Shown piece after piece: positions 1 to 5,919 of a stretch of 13,125 nucleotides of DNA. Below the pieces are notes generated by a model, which ran no database searches, was not told the DNA's origin, and was given only the letters and a program-made list of their open reading frames with translations. The first letter of the stretch is position 1. Each line of letters opens with the position of its first letter. A program made the translations under genes and the position numbers. The DNA lies in NCBI GenBank assembly GCA_027343785.1, contig DAHWKF010000136.1, forward strand, positions 1 through 13,125, written 5' to 3'. The stretch comes from Leptospirillum sp. (GTDB lineage Bacteria > Nitrospirota > Leptospirillia > Leptospirillales > Leptospirillaceae).

Positions 1-660
1 GGACGGGAGGAAACCCTGGGCGATGCGGGGAATCTGCTTCTCCCCGATCCGGAAAGACAGGAAGAAGAACGCAACGCAGTGGCCGTCGGTCAATGGATCG
101 GGAAGAACGGTTCAACGAACCCCCCTCCGGACTTTCGGAGCGGATCGCTCGCCTTCCGTAAAGACCGGGAAGACCTTTTTCACCACTCCCGGAACCTGGG
201 CATCGTCGCCATGGTCCTCGTGACACTGATTCTGGCGGACGCCTGGCTCCATGTCAGGGCACTGGAAAACCGGGTTGAACAGACCCGGAAGGTTCTCGTT
301 TCCCTGGCAGCGAAGATTCTGGGTCCGGGACCTGTCGTTGAACCCCTGTCACAATTGACTGCCCGCAAGAACGCGCTGGAAAAACAAAAAAGGATCCTGT
401 CCCGGGGAAGCGATATCATTGCCATCCTGAAAGACATTGCCGGCGCCCCTGATCCCGACATCCCCTTCGAACTGGTTTCCCTGTCGATCGGAAAGAAGTC
501 GGTGACGATATCCGGAAAGACGGTCAGCTTCCAGAATGTGGACAGGATTCGCGCTGCCCTGATGAAGACGCCCCACATCCGTTCCCTGGTCGTCCAGAGC
601 GCGCGTCTGGATATCGACAGAAAAACGGTCGCCTTCCGTCTGGGAGGAACCCATGACTGA
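1..660 (+). CDS. gspL: Type II secretion system protein GspL, C-terminal part (5' end outside window)
   Basis: This is the C-terminal 219 residues of GspL, the inner-membrane T2SS platform protein that links the GspE ATPase to GspM. The frame is open to the left edge, so the cytoplasmic actin-like domain is missing. Visible parts are the end of the cytoplasmic region with the family's junction pattern (FRSGSLAFRKD, comparable to the common NFRRGEFAYRR), one transmembrane helix (NLGIVAMVLVTLILADAWL, about in-window residues 65-83), a coiled-coil-like stretch and a small periplasmic ferredoxin-like domain. A GTG at 79 could be read as a start, but it would cut the protein just before the junction and is rejected. 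The stop overlaps the start of gspM by 8 nt, so the two are translationally coupled. The assignment rests on this pattern plus the neighbouring GspM and GspK. Confidence 0.85.
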   Translation, partial: GREETLGDAGNLLLPDPERQEEERNAVAVGQWIGKNGSTNPPPDFRSGSLAFRKDREDLFHHSRNLGIVAMVLVTLILADAWLHVRALENRVEQTRKVLVSLAAKILGPGPVVEPLSQLTARKNALEKQKRILSRGSDIIAILKDIAGAPDPDIPFELVSLSIGKKSVTISGKTVSFQNVDRIRAALMKTPHIRSLVVQSARLDIDRKTVAFRLGGTHD

Positions 661-1243
661 CTGGAAGAGAACCATCGGGTCATTCGGCGACCGACACATA
701 CAACCCCTCAAGCTGAAATGGGATCAGCTGAACCAGCGGGAAAGACGGCTTTTGGGTCTCCTGGGGGGCATTCTGGGGTTGTATCTCTTTCAGTTACTGG
801 TCCAGACAACACTGGTTTCCCCGTACCAGAGATACCGAGACGAAGAACACTCCCTTCGCTCCGATATCCTTCAGGCGATCACCCTTTCACGGGAAATCCG
901 ACAAAGCCAGCAGGTCATACAGGAAAGATCCAGGACCCTGGCGGAAGATCACGCGGGTTTTTCCCTGATTTCCTATCTTGAACAGGAGGCGGACCGAACC
1001 CATATCCGTTCCGCCATCACCCAGATGACGCCCCGGTCACTGCCCCCCGACGGGAACTATCACACCACCCTGGTGAGCCTCCGGATCGAAAAAGTCGACC
1101 TCCCCCATATTCTGCTTTTTCTGGCCCGTCTGGAACGCTCCCGCCACCTGATCCGGATCACCCATGTCACGATCGAACGGCGGTTCGACCATCATCGACT
1201 CCTGGATGTACGTATCGATGTGCAAAGCATCCAGCCCACCTGA
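653..1243 (+). CDS. gspM: Type II secretion system protein GspM
   Basis: This 196-residue protein is an inner-membrane T2SS assembly-platform subunit that pairs with GspL. It has a short cytoplasmic N-terminus with the family pattern WDQLNQRERRLL (about residues 23-34), one transmembrane helix (about 33-53), a coiled coil (about 57-105) and a small periplasmic alpha/beta domain. Its length is close to the usual 160-200. The start is well supported: GGGAGG at 642-647 lies 5 nt before the ATG, and the ATG overlaps the gspL stop. GspM is poorly conserved in sequence, so the call leans on topology and on position between gspL and gspK. PilO-like proteins share this fold, but the GspK neighbour argues for a true T2SS. 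Confidence 0.85.
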   Translation: MTDWKRTIGSFGDRHIQPLKLKWDQLNQRERRLLGLLGGILGLYLFQLLVQTTLVSPYQRYRDEEHSLRSDILQAITLSREIRQSQQVIQERSRTLAEDHAGFSLISYLEQEADRTHIRSAITQMTPRSLPPDGNYHTTLVSLRIEKVDLPHILLFLARLERSRHLIRITHVTIERRFDHHRLLDVRIDVQSIQPT

Positions 1244-2261
1244 TCCCCTGCGACGAGGGGTTCTGACGGACCGGGGATTCGCGCTCGTCCTCGTTCTTTT
1301 CATGGTGGGGCTGATCACCCTTCTTGTCCTTCGATTCGTCTCTCAAAGCCGGGAGGTTCTGAGAGAGGCGGAGATTTTCCGGAACCAGACCCAGGCCTAC
1401 TACCTCGCCAGGGCCGCCATCGAAGCCGGGAAGGTCATCCTGGTCTCCAGCACCCTCGAATCCCAGCAGTCCGGCCAAAACTACACCGCCCTGACCCAGC
1501 CGTGGGCCACCCCGATCATCAACTACCCCGTGGGCCATCACGGATTCCTGTCCGGACGGATCGTGGACGAATCCTCCAAGCTCGACATCAACCTGCTGGG
1601 ACAAAATCAATTTGGCGGAACCTCCCAGACGCAGCTCCAGTTCGAAAGGCTTTTCTCCCTGGTCGGCGTCAACCCCTCCATTATTCCCGCCATCATCCAA
1701 TGGGTCACGCCCCTCCCTTCGGGAAGCGCGGGTGGAGGGCCCTACCAGTCGATGATCCCCCCTTATCGACCGCGGGGCGGTCCGATCGGGGCATTGTCTG
1801 AACTCCATCAGGTGGCCGGAATGACCGAAGCCGAATATCAGGCACTCGAACCATACATCACCGTCGCTTCAGGAGGACAGGTCAACGTCAATACGGCCTC
1901 CGCCATCGTGCTTGAATCCCTGGATCCCGGAATCTCGCCCGCGATCGCCAACCAGATTATCCGGGGACGTCCCTACACTACCCTCTCCGCTCTTTCGTCG
2001 ATTCTCGGCCCCGCCGTCTTTGCCAATATTGAAAGCCTTGTCACCGTCCAGAGTTCCGTATTTTCCCTTCAGGCCGTGGGAACGGTCGGAAATACCCGGC
2101 AGGCGATCCGCGCCATCCTCTCCATTAACGGCATCCAGACCCAGGTTCTTACTTACAGGATGGGCGGAACGCGTCTTTTAGGTCAGATTGAAACCTTGCT
2201 GAAAGAAGAAAGTTCCCCCGACAACTCCATCACCCCGGTGAGTTCCGGAGCGCCTCCCTGA
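1218..2261 (+). CDS. gspK: Type II secretion system minor pseudopilin GspK
   Basis: GspK is the large minor pseudopilin that caps the T2SS pseudopilus tip with GspI and GspJ. The protein (347 residues from this start) has a prepilin leader ending in DRG, cleaved before F21, then a hydrophobic helix FALVLVLFMVGLITLLVL. The usual Glu at mature position 5 is absent, as is normal for GspK. Other family marks are DESSKLDINLL (about 117-127) and a helix-hairpin-helix-like segment beginning VNVNTASAIVLESL (about 222-235), matching the T2SSK domain. The start is uncertain: in-frame ATGs at 1164, 1206 and 1218 all lie inside gspM and none has a clear Shine-Dalgarno. 1218 gives the most normal leader (20 residues) and the smallest overlap (26 nt). 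A T-rich run (2268-2281) follows the gene without a convincing hairpin. Confidence 0.88.
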   Translation: MCKASSPPDPLRRGVLTDRGFALVLVLFMVGLITLLVLRFVSQSREVLREAEIFRNQTQAYYLARAAIEAGKVILVSSTLESQQSGQNYTALTQPWATPIINYPVGHHGFLSGRIVDESSKLDINLLGQNQFGGTSQTQLQFERLFSLVGVNPSIIPAIIQWVTPLPSGSAGGGPYQSMIPPYRPRGGPIGALSELHQVAGMTEAEYQALEPYITVASGGQVNVNTASAIVLESLDPGISPAIANQIIRGRPYTTLSALSSILGPAVFANIESLVTVQSSVFSLQAVGTVGNTRQAIRAILSINGIQTQVLTYRMGGTRLLGQIETLLKEESSPDNSITPVSSGAPP

Positions 2262-2922
2262 TGGTCTGTTTTGTTTTTTGGCCCGTTCCCCAGTCCATTC
2301 CCATTCAGGTCCGAGTCTGAAACCGCCTCTGAAGTGAACGGATCTTTCAGGCATTGATCTTGGGGGCCGGAGTGTTTCACCAGAAGCTTCAGGCCCGTTT
2401 GCTGCTTTTGTCGTCCAGAAACTGAAACAGGACTTCCGGAGGAGGTTCAGTTGTTCGGCCGCCTCGTTGTCGCTTTGTGCGAGGCCCACTTTTTCCAGCC
2501 GCTCCAGGGTGACCCCGGCTTCACAGATACTCCCCGGGCCGGAGCCGGGCCGTGCACTTCTCGCAGAGTGTGTGGATGTTCTTGTCAGGTTGCCAGGCCG
2601 TTCGTCCGTCTTTGCCGGCAGGACCCCGCCCCCGGCGTCGAAGATCTCGCGGACTCGTCTGGAGGGAGACCGGTACCGGTCTCCCGGAACCGCTGGGCCT
2701 GACGGGTCGCCTGTTGCCGGACGGCCGGTCAGGTCTTCGGCCATTGCGTCATTCATATCGATCACCATGCTGATCCGCTCGCTTTCAGACCCGCTCTTCC
2801 TTGGAACCACGATGCTCTCTTCAGACGCATACCTTTTTGGAAGAGATTCCTCTCGACTCGAAAAACCGGATGTGAAAGAATGGAATCCGACCGACGACGG
2901 GACGAAGACGAAAGGCAGCTTG
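2262..2922. other. Gene-free stretch between gspK and a TPR gene
   Basis: No convincing gene is seen in these 661 nt. A plus-strand frame is open from 2467 into the TPR gene, and a minus-strand frame is open across 2178-2933. Both translations are rich in Ser, Arg, Pro and Gly, lack recognisable motifs, and have no good Shine-Dalgarno. In another minus-strand frame a fragment reads HTLCEKCTARLRPGEYL, which faintly recalls a zinc-ribbon motif. It is interrupted by stops nearby and could be the remnant of a decayed gene, but this is weak. The one clear structural element is the perfect palindrome at 2664-2685, annotated separately. Confidence 0.5.
2664..2685. repeat. Perfect 22-nt palindrome
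   Basis: Every base from 2664 to 2685 pairs with its mirror around the centre at 2674/2675. The core is GAGACCGGTACCGGTCTC. As a check, the two strands translate to the same peptide, GDRYRSP. With no loop it is more likely a site for a dimeric DNA-binding protein than an RNA hairpin. Its right part, CCGGTCTCCCGG (2676-2687), occurs again between genes at 5471-5482. Confidence 0.6.
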
Positions 2923-3537
2923 ATGGACATCAACGATCTGAACGAACTCTATGAAAACGGTGAGGAACATCGTCGCAAGGGACAGTTCATCGAGGCGATT
3001 TCCGCCTACCGCCAGATTCTGGTCCAGGCGCCGGACTCTCCCCATATCCTGCGCCGCCTGGGGGAGTGCCTCCTGAAAAAAGGGGTGCCGAGGGAGGCCG
3101 TCAGCTGTTTTCACGAAGCCATCAAGCGGGATCCCGACAATGCAGGCCAGTACCATCTGCTCGCCCAGGCGCACAGACAGACTGGGGACATGGAAAAGGC
3201 CCTGATCGCACTGGAAAGGGCCAGCTCGCTCGAACCCAGAAATGTCAGCTATCAGGTTGACCTGGGTTGGTGTCTGGCGGATCTGGGTGCCATGAAAAAT
3301 GCCGCACCCCTCCAGGAAAAGGCGATCAGCGCCTTCAAGACGGCGTTGACAATCAACCCCCGAGATCCCGGCGTCCTCGAAGGTCTCGCCTCGCTTTACA
3401 AGGACACCAACCGGATCGACCTGGCCCTGGACGCGATCGAAAAGGCCCTGGAACTGGACCCTTATGACCTCGACCGGCTGGAGCTGAAAGACCGGATTCT
3501 CCGTCGACGGGAAATACCCGGTCTGCCGCCTTCCTGA
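2923..3537 (+). CDS. TPR-repeat protein
   Basis: This 204-residue soluble protein is built almost wholly of about five tetratricopeptide repeats (approximately residues 9-42, 43-76, 77-110, 111-151 and 152-185). Typical helix pairs are visible, such as GQFIEAISAYRQILVQAPDS and GDMEKALIALERASSLEP. The fourth repeat carries a short insertion (around 122-132). No signal peptide, transmembrane helix or catalytic motif is seen, so it is probably a cytoplasmic scaffold or adaptor. ATG 2923 was chosen because AAAGG at 2911-2915 is well placed and the TPR homology begins at once. The frame stays open upstream to 2467, but that extension is low-complexity and unlike a TPR. The partner is unknown. TPR proteins often assist secretion or pilus systems, but the 661-nt gap from gspK does not prove a link. 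Confidence 0.85.
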   Translation: MDINDLNELYENGEEHRRKGQFIEAISAYRQILVQAPDSPHILRRLGECLLKKGVPREAVSCFHEAIKRDPDNAGQYHLLAQAHRQTGDMEKALIALERASSLEPRNVSYQVDLGWCLADLGAMKNAAPLQEKAISAFKTALTINPRDPGVLEGLASLYKDTNRIDLALDAIEKALELDPYDLDRLELKDRILRRREIPGLPPS

Positions 3538-3706
3538 AATATCCGGAGACTTTTCGCGCCGGGATTCCCGACGATCTCGTGACACAATACGAAATCAGGA
3601 TCGAAGGCCACGTCCGGGTGAACGGCCCTCTCCATTTTGATAAATTTTCCCCACAACACCAAAATACACATAACAAAATATTATCTATTTTTATGATATT
3701 TTATGA

Positions 3707-3734
3707 ATCCGGACGGAGTCATGTCTGTCCGGAT
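3707..3734. repeat. Inverted repeat, candidate operator
   Basis: ATCCGGAC (3707-3714) and GTCCGGAT (3727-3734) are perfect 8-nt inverted arms separated by 12 nt. Three more inner pairs are possible (one a wobble), leaving a 6-nt loop. It lies 3 nt upstream of the TTGACC candidate -35 box. No T-run follows on either strand, so a terminator is unlikely. A regulator-binding site is a reasonable inference, although the TCCGGA core is common in this genome. Confidence 0.4.
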
Positions 3735-3804
3735 GAATTGACCGGGACACCCGACTATCGTTTATTGCTTTTATCGCAACTTTAACCTAATATTCCTCAC
3801 CAAA

Positions 3805-3820
3805 GGGGGGATCTCCCCCC
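3805..3820 (+). promoter_or_regulatory. G6/C6 hairpin in the leader of the His-rich gene
   Basis: Six G (3805-3810) and six C (3815-3820) pair around the loop ATCT, followed by CCTGTTTTCC. The hairpin lies between the candidate promoter and the Shine-Dalgarno at 3841-3848. It could act as an attenuator, an RNA-stabilising 5' hairpin or a metal- or protein-responsive element. The short impure T-run makes it a poor terminator. Confidence 0.4.
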
Positions 3821-3853
3821 CTGTTTTCCACAGAACTTTCAAAAGGAGTCGTG

Positions 3854-4159
3854 ATGTCTATTCGGAAACTCATGTCCAGTCTCCTCCTCTCCACCCTGAT
3901 GTTCAGCCTGTTGGCCATCGAAGCTCCTGTTTCACGGGCTGCCGATTCATCCGCGCCCGCCACCCCTTCTGCCAGCGCACCGGCCACTCCGGCACCGTCA
4001 ACCGCGCCTGCCAAAAAGCACCACAAGCGGCACAGAAGGCATTGGCGTCATCATCGCTGTAACCATCACACCAAGTACTACCGCCGGCACCACAAGTGCT
4101 ACCCTCACCGGCACCACCACAAGAAGCATCATCACAAGCACCATCACAGCCAGAACTAG
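3854..4159 (+). CDS. Small secreted histidine-rich protein with two cysteines
   Basis: This 101-residue protein has a Sec signal peptide (basic N-terminus MSIRK, hydrophobic core about 7-22, cleavage likely after SRA at 27-29). An Ala/Pro/Ser/Thr linker follows (30-54), then a basic tail (55-101) containing 20 His, many Lys and Arg, and two Cys (C69, C82). The mature protein should be periplasmic or external. His-rich tails of this kind commonly bind Ni, Cu, Zn or Co, so metal buffering or sequestration is the natural guess; the specific metal is unknown. ATG 3854 is preferred over the adjacent GTG 3851 because AAAAGGAG (3841-3848) is 5 nt away. A strong terminator follows, so it is probably a single-gene transcript. 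No family name is recognised. A precursor-peptide role for the DUF692 enzyme at 5916 is considered under findings. Confidence 0.8.
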   Translation: MSIRKLMSSLLLSTLMFSLLAIEAPVSRAADSSAPATPSASAPATPAPSTAPAKKHHKRHRRHWRHHRCNHHTKYYRRHHKCYPHRHHHKKHHHKHHHSQN

Positions 4160-5343
4160 ACTGATCCGGAAGGGTCTTCCCGGTCGGGAGGACCCTTTTT
4201 GTCCCTTTTTGTCTTGGCTTCGTACATGCGCCGATCCGCGATTCGAAGCAATTCCTCCGCAGTTTTTGCGTCTTCCGGATACGATGCCCATCCGGTGCTG
4301 ATGCCGATTTCACCAAATCCATCTTCCGGCAGAAGGGGCTCTTCCGTCACCCGCAACAATATCTTTCGCAAAATCTCCGGAACATCGGTCACGTTCTGGA
4401 CAGGGTCGCAAAAAATAACAAATTCGTCCCCGCCAAGCCGCGCGACCAGATCGCCTTTTCTTGATCGGGACACCAGACGGCGGGAAAATTCGACGAGGAG
4501 ACGGTCTCCGGCCTGGTGGCCCAGACGGTCGTTCACTTCCTTGAAACGGTCCAGGTCGAGATAAAAAACGACACACACGTGAGGGTCCCGGAACATCCTT
4601 CCCAGAGCCCACTCCATCGCTTGCAGGAGGTAACGCCGGTTGGCCATCCCTGTCAGCGGGTCACGAAAAGCCAGATCTCGCAACTGTTCTTGCAGGGTGT
4701 CCATCCCCCGGTTATGCCGGTAGAGGTATGCGTACCCCATGAAAAGGATGACCAGAATCAGGATCATGAAAAAAACGGACTCGATGATAAGCCGGTTCTG
4801 ACGTTTTTGACGCGCAATCTTCAGCTGTCCGATATCGGCCTCGACAGCTTCATCGATCACGCGAATCCGCTTTTCCACGCTCTCCCAAGGCAATGGATTT
4901 TTGGCGGGGGAGCGCCTCACCAGGGGTTCCCGGATTTCGCGCTGCAGGACCGAAAGATTCCGGAGAATGTCGCGGCTGAGCGGTGGAAGCATGGATGATA
5001 TCCCGGAACCGGGAGATGGGCCATGAAGAAGGGTATCCAGGTCGCTGACCAGTTTCCGGGTCGATGATCCAAAGGAGGCCCGGGCACGTTCATCCCCGGT
5101 CAGGAGCCATGTGCGTTCACTCCCCCCGGATTCCAGGAGGTCTGCAAAGACGTCATCAAGCTTCTGTCGAAAATCCGCCAGTCTTTCCTGCCGGTGCAGC
5201 TCCCGAAGGAACACCAGCCCGTTTTGCATGGACAGGGTTCCAAAAACCAGAAGCATCCCCACGACGAAAAGAATGCCGGAAAGGAATATCGCCTGCGTCT
5301 GGAGCCAGCGGGGCCACTTGTCCTTCTCCCCCATCGCGTCCAT
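4156..5343 (-). CDS. Membrane diguanylate cyclase (CHASE3-like sensor domain + GGDEF)
   Basis: This 395-residue protein makes c-di-GMP from two GTP. It has a first transmembrane helix (about 17-38), a helical periplasmic domain (39-188) with a CHASE3-like motif RTWLLTGDE (about 77-85), a second transmembrane helix (about 189-208) and a GGDEF domain (about 218-380). The catalytic motif GGDEF (304-308) is intact. RKGD (295-298) lies five residues before it, the spacing of the product-inhibition I-site, so feedback control is likely. DPLTGMANRR and DLDRFKEVND also match the family. The frame is open to 5514, but the ATG at 5343 has GGAGGG 6-7 nt upstream and precedes the first membrane helix. 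Its stop overlaps the His-rich gene's stop by 4 nt. The ligand of the periplasmic domain is unknown. Confidence 0.92.
   Translation of the reverse strand: MDAMGEKDKWPRWLQTQAIFLSGILFVVGMLLVFGTLSMQNGLVFLRELHRQERLADFRQKLDDVFADLLESGGSERTWLLTGDERARASFGSSTRKLVSDLDTLLHGPSPGSGISSMLPPLSRDILRNLSVLQREIREPLVRRSPAKNPLPWESVEKRIRVIDEAVEADIGQLKIARQKRQNRLIIESVFFMILILVILFMGYAYLYRHNRGMDTLQEQLRDLAFRDPLTGMANRRYLLQAMEWALGRMFRDPHVCVVFYLDLDRFKEVNDRLGHQAGDRLLVEFSRRLVSRSRKGDLVARLGGDEFVIFCDPVQNVTDVPEILRKILLRVTEEPLLPEDGFGEIGISTGWASYPEDAKTAEELLRIADRRMYEAKTKRDKKGPPDREDPSGSV
4170..4200 (+). terminator. Strong intrinsic terminator of the His-rich gene
   Basis: AAGGGTCTTCCC (4170-4181) pairs with GGGAGGACCCTT (4186-4197) as a 12-bp stem with one G-T wobble and a 4-nt loop, followed by a run of T to 4200. 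It begins 11 nt after the stop. There is no matching T-run on the other strand, so it works only for plus-strand transcription. It lies inside the last codons of the convergent diguanylate cyclase gene. Confidence 0.85.
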
Positions 5344-5568
5344 CGGGATCCCTCCGTCGATACAACGCCTGAATGTCCGGTCTCCACAGGCCCCGAGCGA
5401 TCCTCCGCGGGGATCATCCCCCATTGACCGCTCCCGTTTCACAAGCCATTGCCCTGTCAAGAGTACAAGACCGGTCTCCCGGTGACAACAGAAGACGGGT
5501 GCCCAATCACCCAAGACCGGTTGCGGGGAGGATCTTCTCCTGTTTATGATGGCAGGGGAGGCAATGAC
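5344..5568. promoter_or_regulatory. Divergent intergenic region between the cyclase and the small TPR gene
   Basis: This 225-nt gap separates two divergent genes and should hold promoters for both. On the plus strand TTGCGG (5521-5526), an 18-nt spacer and TATGAT (5545-5550) form a possible promoter, though the predicted start site would leave a leader of only about 12 nt. On the minus strand TTGACA is present (5460-5455) without a good -10 box. AAGACCGGT occurs twice (5467-5475 and 5513-5521), and CCGGTCTCCCGG (5471-5482) is shared with the palindrome region near 2676. All of this is weak evidence. Confidence 0.3.
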
Positions 5569-5919
5569 GTGGACCGGAATCGACTGGAACAGCTGGAAAA
5601 ACTATGGGCCATGGATCCGTCAGACCCGGTCGTCGGACTCGGCTTGGGAACGGGCCTGCTGGAGGCGCAGGAATTTGCCCGCGCCAGGGACGTGCTCGAA
5701 ATGATCATCCAAAAAAAACCGGAATACGCCGCGGCCTGGGAAGTTCTCGGCAAAACACTGGAGGCAATGGGGGATCGGGACCAGGCGATCCGGGTCTATC
5801 GTGAAGGGATCGCCATCAGCCGGGCCGGGGGATTCCTCGCACCTGAAAAACAGATGTCACGACGCCTGAGACGGCTCATCCGAACAACCCGTGTCGAGGG
5901 GGAGGAGTCCGAAACTTGA
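5569..5919 (+). CDS. Small TPR-containing protein
   Basis: This 116-residue protein has two or three tetratricopeptide-like helix pairs (about residues 1-82), for example EFARARDVLEMIIQKKPEY and GDRDQAIRVYREGIAISRA. A basic C-terminal helix (about 92-106, MSRRLRRLIRTTR) follows. No signal or membrane helix is seen. GTG 5569 is chosen because AGGGGAGG (5554-5561) lies 7 nt upstream and TPR similarity starts there; the frame runs on to 5449 without a ribosome site. The stop overlaps the TTG start of the next gene (TTGA, 5916-5919), so it is co-translated with the DUF692 enzyme and may serve as its adaptor or stability partner. The function is otherwise unknown. Confidence 0.8.
   Translation: MDRNRLEQLEKLWAMDPSDPVVGLGLGTGLLEAQEFARARDVLEMIIQKKPEYAAAWEVLGKTLEAMGDRDQAIRVYREGIAISRAGGFLAPEKQMSRRLRRLIRTTRVEGEESET

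Larger units (their letters stand above)
3538..3853 (+). promoter_or_regulatory. AT-rich regulatory region upstream of the His-rich gene
   Basis: This 316-nt gap has no convincing gene (a 68-codon frame at 3579-3785 lacks a Shine-Dalgarno). Positions about 3635-3706 are strikingly AT-rich for this genome. Then come an inverted repeat (3707-3734), two weak sigma70-like options (TTGACC 3738-3743, 17-nt spacer, TTTATT 3761-3766; or TTGCTT 3765-3770, 17-nt spacer, TAATAT 3788-3793), a G6/C6 hairpin (3805-3820) and the Shine-Dalgarno AAAAGGAG (3841-3848). The order AT-rich DNA, possible operator, promoter, leader hairpin and ribosome site suggests a regulated gene. The promoter boxes are only partial matches. 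Confidence 0.45.

Noticed and set aside
1164..1217. Earlier ATG starts (1164, 1206) for gspK
   Set aside because: They lengthen the overlap with gspM and the pseudopilin leader without a better ribosome site; 1206 cannot be fully excluded.
2467..2922. N-terminal extension of the TPR protein
   Set aside because: The extension does not resemble TPR or a signal peptide, and the ribosome site is at 2911-2915.
2178..2933. 251-codon minus-strand open frame
   Set aside because: Low-complexity Ser/Arg/Pro/Gly translation with no motif; it overlaps the end of gspK and looks like a composition artefact.
3579..3785. 68-codon frame before the His-rich gene
   Set aside because: No Shine-Dalgarno, no recognisable motif, and it covers the AT-rich regulatory tract.
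5455..5460. TTGACA on the minus strand as a -35 box for the cyclase
   Set aside because: No acceptable -10 box 16-19 nt downstream.
5344..5514. Extended N-terminus of the diguanylate cyclase
   Set aside because: ATG 5343 has a much better ribosome site and directly precedes the first membrane helix.
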